Source: Agelaius tricolor (lineage: Eukaryota; Chordata; Aves; Passeriformes; Icteridae). Taken from it: 64,000 nt of DNA. The stretch spans positions 84,593,001 to 84,657,000 of the forward strand of contig JALJCS010000002.1 of the NCBI GenBank assembly GCA_023055355.1, in the 5' to 3' direction. Shown in pieces: positions 23,389 to 35,740 of the stretch. Position 1 is the stretch's first letter. Every line of letters begins with the position of its first letter. The position numbers and the translations under genes are program-made. Below the pieces are notes generated by a model that saw only the letters and a program-made list of their open reading frames with translations, ran no database searches and was not told the DNA's origin.

Positions 23389-26300
23389 ACATGAGAATCA
23401 CTTCACTGAGATTTTTTCTCTTTCTTAGCTGGTTAGCATGGATTGTCTTTACGTTAAATGGAGGGAAACAGGCACTTTTATCTGAACAATATATTTTAAA
23501 TATGCTTTTTCTAAATATTTCTAAATGTAGTTTCCATCTAAAACTACAGAATGACATGAATGAAATTCTGGGACTGTAAAGGGGGTCTGGATGGCTTGCT
23601 CAGATACAGACCTGCAGTTGGTGGCATGAATTGCAGGAATGGGGTCTAATCGCAACCCCCACAAAGTTACAGGGGGCACAACAGCACCACGCACCAGCCA
23701 GCTCTGAAACCAACATCAGCCATGTGCCCTGCACAGAGGAACAGCACCCCCATCACCCCCACTTGCCTTTCTCATTAAGAATGTGTGTTCTTATTAACAC
23801 CTTGCCACTAGCAAAGCTATTTCTGCCATCACAATTTTACTCAACATTTTCTAAATAGTGCAAGGAAACAGTGTAGCAATTGTTTATTGGCTCCTTTAGC
23901 AATTATTTTCTTGGAGTAATCAGAATTCTTTAAATCCAAATGGAAAATTTGTTTATGTAAGACTGTCAAATTTTGCTACTGTGGTGAACTGCTGAAAAAA
24001 TGAAACCTGAACTTTAATTTTAGTATAATAAAGAAATACTTAGCATAAGAAATACTTTCTGCTCAGGGTTCAAAATACATTTCTGAAGCTATGTTTAAAA
24101 TAGGATCACTGGGCAAGAATTTTTAAATTGCTTTACAGTTGAATAAACAAAAATATAGAGAGATAGAAAGAAGATGACTGATTTACTGCAAATATCAGAC
24201 ATATCTTTCCCCTTTCAGTAGAGGCAGGCACTGCATATTATTTCATTTTTAAGAGATCACTAGCAGACCTCTGATAAATTAGACTTTATATGGAAGCGTC
24301 CCTTGAAGAATTTGGCTACTTTACTGTTCTGAAACAAAAAGTAACAGATCAGCTGTGAGAGATCACTCTTCCCTGAAACTGCTCTGAAAATTTGTGTTTT
24401 CATTGCTGACTTGAAAGAAATCCCTTTGCACAGTAGCAAAAATACAAGATTTGCAGGCAAGTGATTTTGTACAAGATTTTGTAGGCAAGTGATAGAGAAG
24501 ACTTTGCATCTTCTCTATCACTTGCCTACAACCCAAATCAAAACACACTGCAGCCAGTGAGAGGTTTCCAGTGATGTGTTGAGTGAATGTATAGAAAAAA
24601 TCTAGCTTTTGGGATCCTATGGAGTTATTTATAGGGAGCAGAAAGTAGAGGATGGAGCTATACATGAGTGAAGTGTAGGCAGCAAAACAGGGGACAGTTT
24701 ATGTATGTATATAATATTTATAGAACTAAGGTGCAAACAAGATCTTTTCATTTGGCTTTCAAGTGGTTTCTATGCCCTAAGAAGAGGCTGAATCACAATA
24801 AGCAAATTCAGCTTTGGCAGCAAGCACCTAAGTAGGTGTGTGCATTTCTGGGGTGCTGATTAATGGCTGGGTGAATGCCACAGGACATCCAACACTCTGG
24901 AATACTTCTGCTGCTTAAAGTTTTCTGCTGATGGCAGCTTTTCCCTTGCTCTCTGCTAGGTTCTGGGTGAGCTGTTCCCCACCCCAAGGCCTCTGGCACC
25001 ACAGTCTGCAAAGAAATGACATCTGCCAGCTCGCACCTCCTCTCCAACAGAAAATGCCAGCCACCTTACCTTGAGCCACATAGAAGCATTTGAAAAAACA
25101 GTAATTCAGGCCTGAGGCATCTGACTACAGCAGTATTCTCAGGATAACTATGAAATAAAGTCAGTGAGGCTCTCAAAAGTGCCCTACACGGGCTTTGTAC
25201 TCCTATTGAGTTCAAAGAAATCAGAGTTAGCTCAATAAAGGCCAAATATCAGCTCCAGAGAGGCTCATTTCAACTTGGTAAAATTCAATTATTTTTCCAA
25301 TCTCTACCTGACAGATTTTGCTCATCTTCTTCCAGATTTAGGAGGCATTGCTTGTAAAAGGTTCAGTAAATCTGTGTCTCAGAGTTAAGGAAAAGGCAAC
25401 TACCATAAAACACAGCAAAGAGAATAGATAACCATGATATGACTAATCTGAGAACACAAATCAAAAGTACAAACACAAATCAAAAGAAACATCCAATTGT
25501 AAAATCACTGTTGCCTCAGAGATTCTGATAAACAGACTGGCTGCCTCTGTCCTTTCACACTCAGACATTTGCTGCCTTTCAAACATTCAAGTCCATTTTT
25601 TTCTCTTAACAACGTTGATTGATTTGCTGTTTCAGATAGTGGGTTTGCAAAAAGCATTTTCTTCATATCACTTCCTCACATGCACCTGTTATGGTAAAAG
25701 AATAAACAGTATAATCATCTATTGTATTTGTGCTCATCTTTCTTCAGCAATATCTTGGCTTCTGCACAAAGCTGACAAAACATTTTTGTGTTCTACTGTT
25801 TGCTGTGGAGACTGCTGTTTTACTATTTGCTGCTTTTATTTATTTCCAGTCAATCCTGGAAAACTTCTTCATTTATGGAGATTTTTGGCATAAAACTGAG
25901 AGTTTAATTTGTGATATTTGCTGTTTAGGGCTAAACTCTTCATGGTGCTCTTGCAATACTGACTCACATTTAGGAGCTGAAGTCAATCCAGAAAGGCTGA
26001 AATCCTGATTTCTATGGGGAAGGCAGAGGCAGATTTCAGTAAATGCATCTGCAAACTAAGTTTCTCAAGCAGGCTGTTCCTTAAGGACAGCCCCTATGTG
26101 CTTATGCTCATTTTGTCTCTAATATGAACCCAAAAGAGAAGTTACACATGACTGAAAAATTCTTGAACTCCAGCTAGAGACTTATTTCAAATAAGAGGCT
26201 GTAGGCCTGCAGCATTGCTCACATGTGGCATGGACCCCATCCAGCAGAGCCTCTGAGGGTCCCCATGGGACTAGAGAAGGTGAAGAGTTTCACCCACTGA

Positions 26301-29300
26301 CCTCTGCCTGTAAGTTCTTCACTGGATCAAGTTCTGTGGAAAAGCCTTGGGTCCTGACTCACAGATTCCTGATGAGCTATGGATTTTTAAAAATATCCAC
26401 AAAGCAAAAATAAAGCAGATGAATCAGAGAGTTAACTGTTACCCTCACAAGTCATCATTTCACTCTGACACTGCAATCAGCATTTATTTACTGTAATTAG
26501 TTTTCTGCAGCTCTTTATTCATGAGTAACCACAGGGAAAGAGAAAAAACCAACCATCCACCACTACTTTTGGATGCAATCATATGGGGAAATATGCCCAT
26601 ATAAAAATACCCCATATAAAAAAAAGAAAAAGAAGAGGAAGAAAAAGGACTTCCCCTGCCATGGGAGCAAGCCAGGGGAAGAAGTTAAGAGGCAGGAGCC
26701 ACGTGAGATGCTGGGCTGGGGTGCAGGGGGCAGAAGCTGAGTGCTTCAGTGGTACTGCCTTGTGTGACTTAAGCAAAGCAATTTTATCCCTCTTCACATC
26801 TCATTTGTAGCCTGGAAATATCAGCAGCTTTCCATTCCTCCTCCTATCCCACTTACTCACACTTGGAACTCAGCAGCTGCACCTCCACGTTGGTGTTTCC
26901 ATCCTGTGCCAGCACCGCTCATGGAGCTGCAGCGGCACCAAATCCCTGCTGCCAGCCAGGGAGGAAACTTCACTGCCAAGAGCTGCCAGCTCACCTCCCA
27001 CCCCATGCCTGCCTCTGCTTGCCCCTGTGGGGCATAAAACAGTGCCCTCAGCCTCAAGTATGAGTCCATGGGCAAGGGTGAGGTTTCTTCTGCAGACTCT
27101 GCAGGGTACTGGAAGCTTAATCCTGTAAATCCACAGTCATTTTATTCACTTAAGATTTTAACTGAGTATCTCAATAGTGAGAAGTAAAACCTACTTATGT
27201 TGTAATTAGAAATGCCAGAATTAACCTCACATTTTACTGACACCTAAATTAGCATTCATGGGGCATAAACCACTGTGAATAAGTTAATGAAATTATTCAT
27301 TTGTTGATTTGCCTATGCATGTTGATACCTCTATGACAAGACCCCAATGATTAGTTAACAGCCTCATTTATTTTAAGGAAGCTGTTGTCTTTCATAAAGC
27401 ATAGGCCAGCTACCATGCATCCCTTCACAAATTTCTGCTTAACCTCTTAAGCATCTTGGGCTTTTTTGTAAGAAAAACAGCAGCACCTATATGAAGACAA
27501 CTGCTACTCATCTGCTCACCCTGCAAAGGTTTCTTGGCCCCTGCCCCTTCCTGATGCAGCTCATTACTTCCAGCCTGCACTGACATTTCTCACAGTCATT
27601 TGATGCTTTGTCACTGCTCTGTAAAGGAGAAGATGAAGCCATAGCTCTCATCACTCTTAACCAAGCCCATACAAGTAATGATAAACCAGATCATTTGCTC
27701 TCAGCATGATTTTGAACAGAGCTGTCAGAAGTTGCCGTTATTCTCCATTAGACAGAATTTCAATTCTACATCAGACACACACACACAAGAGCTGTCCCTC
27801 TGCTACTGGATTTGGCACAGAGGCCACCAGAAACCAGTGACTGGCAGCTTTCCCATCCACAAGCACTGTTGGTGCTTATCCAGCCTCTGGATATTTCTGA
27901 CCCATGTGAGACAAGTGGATTTGTGCCATTATCTCTTTTTAGATGTGAGCACTTGAGGCACAGAGCTGAAATGGCTGCTGAAAGTCACCCACAAAGCCTG
28001 ATGAAGGAATGGAGGACATGTTTTCCCCTTTCCTAGATTAGACCAAATCCTTCTATTCTGGGGGAAAGTGAGCATCCTTGCCCAGCCTCCTCCTAGAGTT
28101 GCAGGAGGTTTCAGTGGGATAAGTCTTGGGAAAACTTTCCTTGCTTTTAAAGCAGGTATCTCCAGTTTTCTTGGTGGAACACAGTACTGGGGTCACTAGG
28201 ACAAACTGTTTGTGTTCAGAGGAGGGTAACTGCACACTCTCAGTGTGCACAGAGAAGAAACACTTGCACAGGCAAGTCCATTTCTTTCCCTATCACAGCC
28301 AACCTGAAACAGGACAGTATTGATGAATATGGCAGGCTCCATCTCTGCCACAACTGAATGACAATGTCACCATCTGCTGAAGTGTCACAGTTACTGGTCT
28401 TATTTTGCATTGCAGTAGTTTTCAAAGCACGACCCATGTACCCTTGAGGTCTGTTAGCAGTCTGGAGCTGGCAGGTTTTCCACAGTAAACATGCTTACAA
28501 ACTCAACAATATGGATACCTGGCAGTCCAGCAAATGAGTTAGCCCCAAAATGGTTTGGGATTGTCTGGATCTTTATTATCAAAAGGAAAAATATCTGCAT
28601 CCTAGCTTGTGTTCTAGGTTTAGAAGAAAGATAGTGGGTATCAAAAGGAGCTGAGTACATTACAAGGAATGGAAAATATAAAGAGAGGAAAGAAAGGAGT
28701 CAAAATGGTGGAAAATCATGAAGGATGCAGCTTTGACATCAGGTGAAGTGTTGGGTAAATTCTGTAAATCCTGTTTAGGGGAATGAGGATATTCCTAGGC
28801 CTGGCTGTGCTCAGAAGCATCTCTTGTCTGGGTGAGCTCAGGAAATCACTCTACACTTCAGGTCTCCAGTGAGCTCTTGACCTTCCCCTGGCCCTTTCCT
28901 AGCAGTGCCCTGGTGCTGCAGAGAACTTACAGTGGCTGCTGTGAGACCCAGTGAGGAAGGGCTCAGCAAGGAGAATCACAACACCCTGGGGCTGGTTAAA
29001 GCCCCTCCTGCTGTTTTCCACTTCCCCAAGTAGCAGCAACACATGTTCAGTGACACTGGTGCACCAAGTTGTAGTTATGACTCTGCAGTCTCACTAGCTC
29101 ACAAACACAAAATTGATGAACAGCACTGCTGATCTTTATCCTGAGCACCTCTCCTTCATGCTGTGCTATTCCTGGTGTGGGATGCATCACTAGGACGTGT
29201 TTGGAATGAAAATCAGCAACCTGCACAGCACTTTGGCTGCTTGGAATGGGATTTACAAACATTTGTTTCTTCTTCTGCCACCTCCCAGCTAATCGGCACA

Positions 29301-29732
29301 TGAGGGCTTCAGAGGGAAAAATGCTTCTGATTTCATTAATGATGTGTTAACCTGGTGGTGTGAAGCAACCAAAGAAACATGGAATTTCAAGAGTGCAAAA
29401 CTGAAGTGTGGAAAGTGATAGAAGCAGGTAAGATTTGTGCTGCTTGGCTTTCTATCAAAGAAGGTAGAAATTACTCCTGCACAGGAACAACAGCAGTGTA
29501 TTTACTCTTGACTCACCTTGTCCTGCCCAAGTAGAGCTGCTTTGGCACATTCTGGTATGGGCAGTCAAATGTTGAAGCAGAATGTCTCTTGCTAGCACCC
29601 TTCAGCAGCAACTCTGCCCTAAGGAAGTTTAGTGCCAATTCTTCAGATAGGTTTTACCAGTATAACATGCAGTTGGATCCCAAGAACAAATTCATGGCTC
29701 TTACATAGCCACATCCAGGCCCATGCCACTTT
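23389..29732. other. Non-coding DNA with a local duplication-hairpin
   Basis: Mostly unique, AT-rich. It contains the structure at 24443-24531, a tandem pair of ACACAAATCAAAAG near 25444-25486, a 32-nt purine run at 26618-26649 and a GC-richer block at 26860-27060. A hydrophobic open frame at 25730-26008 was considered and not called. Confidence 0.55.
24443..24531. repeat. Tandem duplication plus 23-bp perfect inverted repeat
   Basis: A segment starting TACAAGATTT and ending GGCAAGTGAT occurs at 24443-24465 and again at 24470-24493. The second copy then runs into a hairpin: 24479-24501 is the exact reverse complement of 24509-24531, with a 7-nt loop CTTTGCA. Each arm contains GGCAAGTGATAGAGAAG. 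The stem has no mismatches. Confidence 0.97.
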
Positions 29733-29960
29733 CAGAATCAGAGACCAGGTCAGGAAGGAACCTTGAAAGGTCACCTGAAGCAACCTTTTGTGGAAGGGGG
29801 AGCCTGGATTAAATTACCTGGCACCATATCCTCTCACACCTTGAAAACCTCCATCGATGGGGGCCTCACCACATCCCTGAGGAGGTTGTTCCAGTGATCC
29901 ATTGATTGTTCTCACTGTAAAAAAATTCTTGCTTATACTAGGATGGAATGATGCCCTATG
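29733..29960 (-). mobile_element. CR1 LINE fragment, minus strand
   Basis: The plus strand begins AGAATCAGAGACCAGGTCAG then GAAGGAACCTTGAAAGGTCA, the reverse complement of a CR1 3' terminus. It continues with CTCCATCGATGGGGGCCTCA, CCACATCCCTGAGGAGG and TTCTCACTGTAAAAAAATTC, in usual CR1 order. Similarity weakens after about 29960 and may extend to 30060. Confidence 0.8.
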
Positions 29961-32900
29961 ATACTTGGTGACTGCCCCATCAGAAGCCCATTCCATTTTT
30001 CTGTCCATCTACCCACAGAAAAACACTCGCCTATATTTACAGGCACCTCAGTTCCCTCCTAAACCTCTTCCTGCTGTGATGCTTCACCACCTGCATTAAG
30101 ATGTTAATCCTCTGCACAAGGAAAGAGTGGAAGAGCTCCCCTAGGAAGGACAGCACCTGAGGCACCAGGTGCTTGTTCAGATCTGTCTTGTGTTTGGGCC
30201 CCCTCACTGTGTCACATCCCCTCTGTACAGATGACAATCCTTGCCTTCTGCTATTCCTATTTCAAGCAGAGCAGACATCCCTCTGCCACCCCAGCACTGA
30301 AAGGCCACAAACCCATTTAGGTTACAGATGTGAGCTGTCACCATCACATTAATAAGGTTCATTGATGATTTTTCATCAAGTGATCAATCAGGGGAGCCAT
30401 ACATTAATTAGTCTCCTTCACCTGCCCCAGTTGTACTGGTGGCTGGTTCCTGGTGCTGAACTGACAAGTTCTGGCAGACAATATTAATGAAAAGACAAAG
30501 GCTCTATCCTCCATCCAGGGTAAGCATTTCCAACTTACCCAGAGAGATACAGAATTTACATCCTTGTTCAGTAAATCAGATCCTAAAGCAGATCATTAGG
30601 GAGTTAAGTATTAGTTTTAATACTTTTAGAGCCTCCTAGAAGGACCCATCGATATATTTTTCCCAACCTGAGCAGCTGGATTTATGTTACTAAGCCAACT
30701 CACTTCACAGCAAAAATATTCAAGAGAAAGTACTGGTATGGAGTCTTAAAGTCCATCCATTTTCCTGTGAAAATCTGACAGAAACAAAATGGAGATATTT
30801 TTTAAAAGGAGCACATACCATTGTAGTCAATAAAATATGTATGCCAGATACACACCTGAAAGAGAAAATCTAGACTTCTTAAATTTAACAGAATTCAAAT
30901 GATAACTGAATCCATTTGAAGAGGGCATCAGTAAAATGCTTTTCTATGTGATTCTAAACATTTAGCTGTTCCAAAAGAAAAGCACAAGCCCATCCTAACA
31001 CAGGGATTTGTGTGGCCATAATAGCTCATCTCTAGAGAGGTCTCTCTTCCTCCATTAAATAGGGGAGTCAGGGGTTTTGATGTGGCTAGACACCATGACA
31101 CTAATTCTACCCTCAATTTTTAAAAATCTGACAACAGAAAGGCAAACATTTTTTAGTAACAGCAAAATGAGCTTGAGAAGTATCTTCCTTGAAGAAGCAC
31201 AAAGCATTGATCAAAGGTGTTATTGACTCATTTATTGCTTTGTCTGTCTCTGCCAGTCTTGCAGCTTTGACAAATTTAATAGGTCAGTGTGGCTTCCAGT
31301 GTAAAATAGCAGCAATTACAATTGTTCTCAAGTTTTAAATTATAGGCAGTATTACTTTGCTGTCATTATTACTGATGTAGTGATGATTCATGCCCAAAAG
31401 ACATTCTGATTCGCTACCGTTCATCTCAACCAACCAGATGACTTTTATTTAACAGGCTAGGGAATTAAAAAGTGAAATTTAAGGAAATAATTTATAACAG
31501 ACATGGTTCAAGTACTAAATCGGTTGATTAGATCACCAACAAGAAGGATGGCTTCTACTTATAGAAGTTATGCCAACTGAACTACCAAAAGCAAAAGGCT
31601 AAACCAAAGCAAATGTGGTCTTTCAGGATGAGAGACTTATTTGCTTCAACAAGTAAAATGCTGGACATCCAGACTCAGACCTAGAAATTAAAGCTAAGAT
31701 GTTCAAGAGCACTTTCTTTTTTTTCCAATAACTGCTACCTGCCTAATAAAAATGTGTCATGACAATATGCTATGCTAAGATAGATGAAGAACTTGGCATT
31801 TTGAGAAGCTGTCCTGGGAGTCCATCCAGCAAACTTTGTCTTTGAAACATTGAGGCGATTAAATCTAATGTTTGCTCATAATTTTTAATGGCATAATAAT
31901 TCATAAGAGAAAAAAAATATTATTTAATCTGAAAGGGTTGGAAAGAGAGATAAATCTGACTACTTAATAGGAATTCTTATCTGTATGGGTAACCACAGAA
32001 AAGCCAGATCACAATGGATTAGGTATATCCATGCTTAATTTGGAAATTTCATTTGTGAGATGTGTTTAACCCATATTTAACCTACAGGCATAAAAATAGT
32101 TTTTGCTTTGCTGTTTAACAACCAGTTTAGAACCCATGTGACAAAGCTAGCCAGGGAAACTTATCATGAAATAAAGAAAATTATTTTGGCTATTTGGAAT
32201 AGTTTTAGGGTATAATGCACTTAGCTCAGAGTTGAAGATTTGAATCAATGAATATAAGGGCATTTAAGGTCACCTTCACCAGACAGAAAATAAAATTATG
32301 AAATTACAGGCCCTTTTGAGAATATCTTCCCAAAATGACCAAGGTCCATCGGGAAAGAGGACTCTGAAAAGCTGAGCAATGAGATCTTTAAGTGAATGTC
32401 TAAGAGCTGTCAGGGGGATGTGAGCAACATGCTGAGGAGCCTTCAAAGACAGCTGTTGACAGAGTCATTGCAGATTCAGTTAAAAAGCACAGTCTTAGCT
32501 CTGCTCATTCAGACCATGCCAGAGATAAGTGCAGCACCTCATCAGCAGGAGAAGGGCCAATTTCCTGTGCTGGCCTCAGCCCAGCTGACAGTCACCCAGA
32601 ACTCCCTGGGGGCTTCTGCTGGTCCAGGAGTCCTCCTGCATGATGGCTTCACCTAGCAGGAAGAGGACACTGCAGGTCGGCAAAGGTCTTTAATGAAATC
32701 AATTTATTCAGAATTTATTCAGACTTTTGCTGTGGTTTTTTTCAGCAAACTGTATGGCACCCATTAATAGCAGGGGAGCTTCACTCTGGGAAACAGAACT
32801 AGCAGAGCCAGAAGTCTGTAGTGCTATCACTGTATCACACTGAAAGGAAAAGCAAAAAAGCATCAAAAGGGCACTTTTATTTCCCTGTTCAGTGAAATTA

Positions 32901-34899
32901 TTAAGATACAATGTTTTGTCTTGTTCTACAAATGATATTTTCTCAGGCAGCAGTGATTTTCCCAAATAAACCATTTACATCTGACCATCTCATAGCTCTC
33001 TTCCCTCCAGCTCTGTTTCCAAGTTTGACAGCTTGCACTCTAATGCCTCTAAATATTGGGAAAAGCAATACCTCCTACGTCAACCACCAGCTCAAGCAGC
33101 CAGAAACCTGACCCAAAGTTGTGTATTTATGCAGTTAGAGAACATGCCAAGGCTTCTGAGAAAACAGATATACATTTTAACCTGTTTTCATTATTTATGT
33201 TGTCTTTTAGCCAATGTTCTGTGCATAACTGGCCAGTTACCTTCCCCCCTTGCAAGAAAATCCCTGCATTGAGAAAAACAAGAAAACATTTTTACAATGG
33301 GTTTTAGGAAATTAATAAAAAGTCTGATGCACACCTGGCAAAAGGCCAGTATATGCTTCACATTAATTGCACAATATTTATTCCAGATGAAAATGTGACC
33401 CACTCTCTAAGGAAAGCTTTAAAAATTCAGTAATCCTGAAAATTGCACATAAAATCTCTTTTTTTCCCCCAAAGGCATAGAGTGTCTCTTTAAAATTCTA
33501 CAAATCTCTTTTGCAGGGTAAATAATGTTCAGCCTTTAACAAACACCAGACAAATCTTACAATCTCTGGAAATGAGAATTTCTAACTGCTCTGCAGCAGC
33601 CCCCACCTGCTGGCAGCAGCCACTGGGCTCACTCTGCCCAGGATGCAGAGGAGGGAGCACCCTGTGTGTGAGCAGGAAGATTGTCTTGGTCTCTCAGCCT
33701 GCTCAGGAGAGGATTCAGACATTTTTTCCTCCACAAATACACTGAACAGCCAGAGCAGGGTTGTCCTGCTGCCATCTAAGGTACCAGCACCTGCCACAGC
33801 TCTTTAAGACATCCTCTCCAAGCTGCTGGAAATGTGCAAATAATCTGCAATACTTTATTATGAAGCCATTGAACAGGAAAAGCCATTGATGTCTCATATG
33901 CATATTTTTATGCATCAAATATTTGTTGTACCCTACCAAGCCTGTAGAGAAAGAACTGCAACAGCTAGAGGGCCCTGGCTTTGCAAGCTGTGGTATAATT
34001 AAAGAAAAAACACTTTAAGTTTGTGTGGTGTTGTTGGTTTTCAACACTTGTTCAACAAGCCCTGAATAATTCAGTGGTACCTTTGCTTCTTATGAATAAT
34101 GTACTCAGTCCTGAATCTGAGCCAGTAAAAACTTACATTGCATCACTGAATTTTCTGCTAGGCACAACAGCAGCAGTGGTCCTTACAGATAAATGTCTGG
34201 TGGTTTAAGGTACAAATTTGTTTTGCCTGTACTCCAGTATAGCCATACCCTTATGAATAACACCTCCTTACCATTACTTAAATGCCCCCATGACACATTT
34301 GGCTGGAGTTCTCCATATCCTGAGGTGGTTGTTAGTCTGATTGCTGCTCAAGAGTCACAGAATTTGCTGCTCTGTCCTCTTCCTACTAATTCCTGGGCAT
34401 CTTAACTTACTTTTTTGACCCCTGCTGAGCAAACAAGACAATGTATTCACCACACAAGCTATCACAGCCCAGGTAAACCATTCCTGAATGGCAATGGTCA
34501 GCTCAGAGCCAAACATTTTGTTTATGATGTTAGAACTGGTTTTCACCATATATATCCCTGTACAATTACAAATAGTGGAATCTCATGGTTTTCTACCCAG
34601 TCACTATGTCTCTGAAGATCCTTCTTGAATTCTTCACACATGGTCTGATTTTTTTACTGCCCACAGAAGCTCACTATGAATATATTGAACAAAGCACTCA
34701 GTGCCTTGGCCATAAAATCATTCCATCCTTCCTCAGGTTATTCATTCCTCTGCTCCATTCAAGTCAAAAGAATTGAATTTTGGAGAAAGATGAAAGACAG
34801 AAATTGATAAGTCAAGGTGTAGAAAAATTAGGAGCAGAAAGAAGATTGCATGCAAATATATACAGCTGGGAAAGGAGGCAGCTTTTGTCCCAGCCTTAC
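29961..34899. other. Non-coding DNA, no gene recognised
   Basis: Unique AT-rich sequence, especially 31100-32350. Possibly a faint continuation of the 29733 CR1 copy at its left edge. No exon, RNA gene or clear repeat seen. Confidence 0.55.
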
Positions 34900-35740
34900 A
34901 CTGTCCAGCTGGGATATCCCACATGCAGCCCTTGCTGTGCCATGCCATGGTGGGACAGTACAGGGCCACCTCTCTGCAACCCCACTCTGCACAGGTGCCC
35001 ATGTGTGCCTGCAAGGGGAGGGCAGCATCTCAGCCTGTGGGAGCTTGGAAGTGCTGCTGGCTCAAAGCATTTCAGGCTTGAAAGGTTTGGGGAAGGGGCA
35101 GGTCTGGCCTTGGCTCTGGTGAGGTGATGCCCTGCCCTGCACAGCCACACCCCAAGCCTGGACCCCAGCTCTGCAGTGGCTGCCAACCCCTGGCACACCA
35201 GAGGCAACATTCCACACCCATCTCTGGAGCCCCTAGCCAGCTCCTGAGAGGCCAAATAACTGGGAATTCCACCTAGGGGAAGGGCCCAGGAAAGCCAAAG
35301 GTTATTTAACCTGAGACACGAGGCAAGCACATGTCTTGGCCCTGCCTTCTCTTAGAATTTCTATCAGCTGAACACTGCTGGAACCAGGAGTGGTAGTTAT
35401 GTTTGTTCTTTTTTATATCTTTTCTTTCTTTCTCACTTTCCTCTTTGCCTAATTCCCTCTTGGGATTTTGAGAAACTTAAAATCAGACAGGCTTAGAATT
35501 TGCTACTTGAATGGGCTAAGTTAATGCTTTGAGAAGAGCTTTACATTGATTGAATGCTACTCTAAATCTTTTGTCAAAGTTCTTTGATTTTCTAAAGTTG
35601 CCAGTGAAGTTCTTTTTGTTGTTTTGATCTCTTGAGAATATGACCAGTATTTCTCCCATGTCTGACTCAGAGTACATGAACAACTTAGTCCTTTTAAGTG
35701 TTTATTGAGGGAGATTTCTGGGGCCTTACACAAACCCTGA
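34900..35740 (+). mobile_element. Possible degraded endogenous-retrovirus LTR
   Basis: A GC-rich first half (34900-35270) leads to a TATTTAACC motif near 35305-35313. Then come AACACTGCTGGAACCAGGAG, a pyrimidine-rich stretch, and TTTTGAGAAACTTAAAATCA with CTTAGAATTTGCTACTTG. The layout and some phrases remind me of a songbird LTR, but I cannot place both ends and see no target-site duplication. It could also be unrelated intergenic DNA. The 144-codon minus frame across it is probably compositional. Confidence 0.35.

Noticed and set aside
24479..24531. Hairpin as a microRNA precursor
   Set aside because: The stem is only 23 bp with a 7-nt loop and no extended lower stem, too short for a normal precursor. 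A perfect match points to a recent duplication event.
25730..26008. Hydrophobic plus-strand frame that might be a membrane exon, for example the FER1L6 C-terminus
   Set aside because: The residues do not resemble a ferlin tail, and T-rich DNA gives Phe/Leu by chance.
34896..35330. 144-codon open frame on the minus strand, rich in Leu, Pro and Cys
   Set aside because: GC-rich sequence is open in several frames on both strands; there are no splice or family signals.
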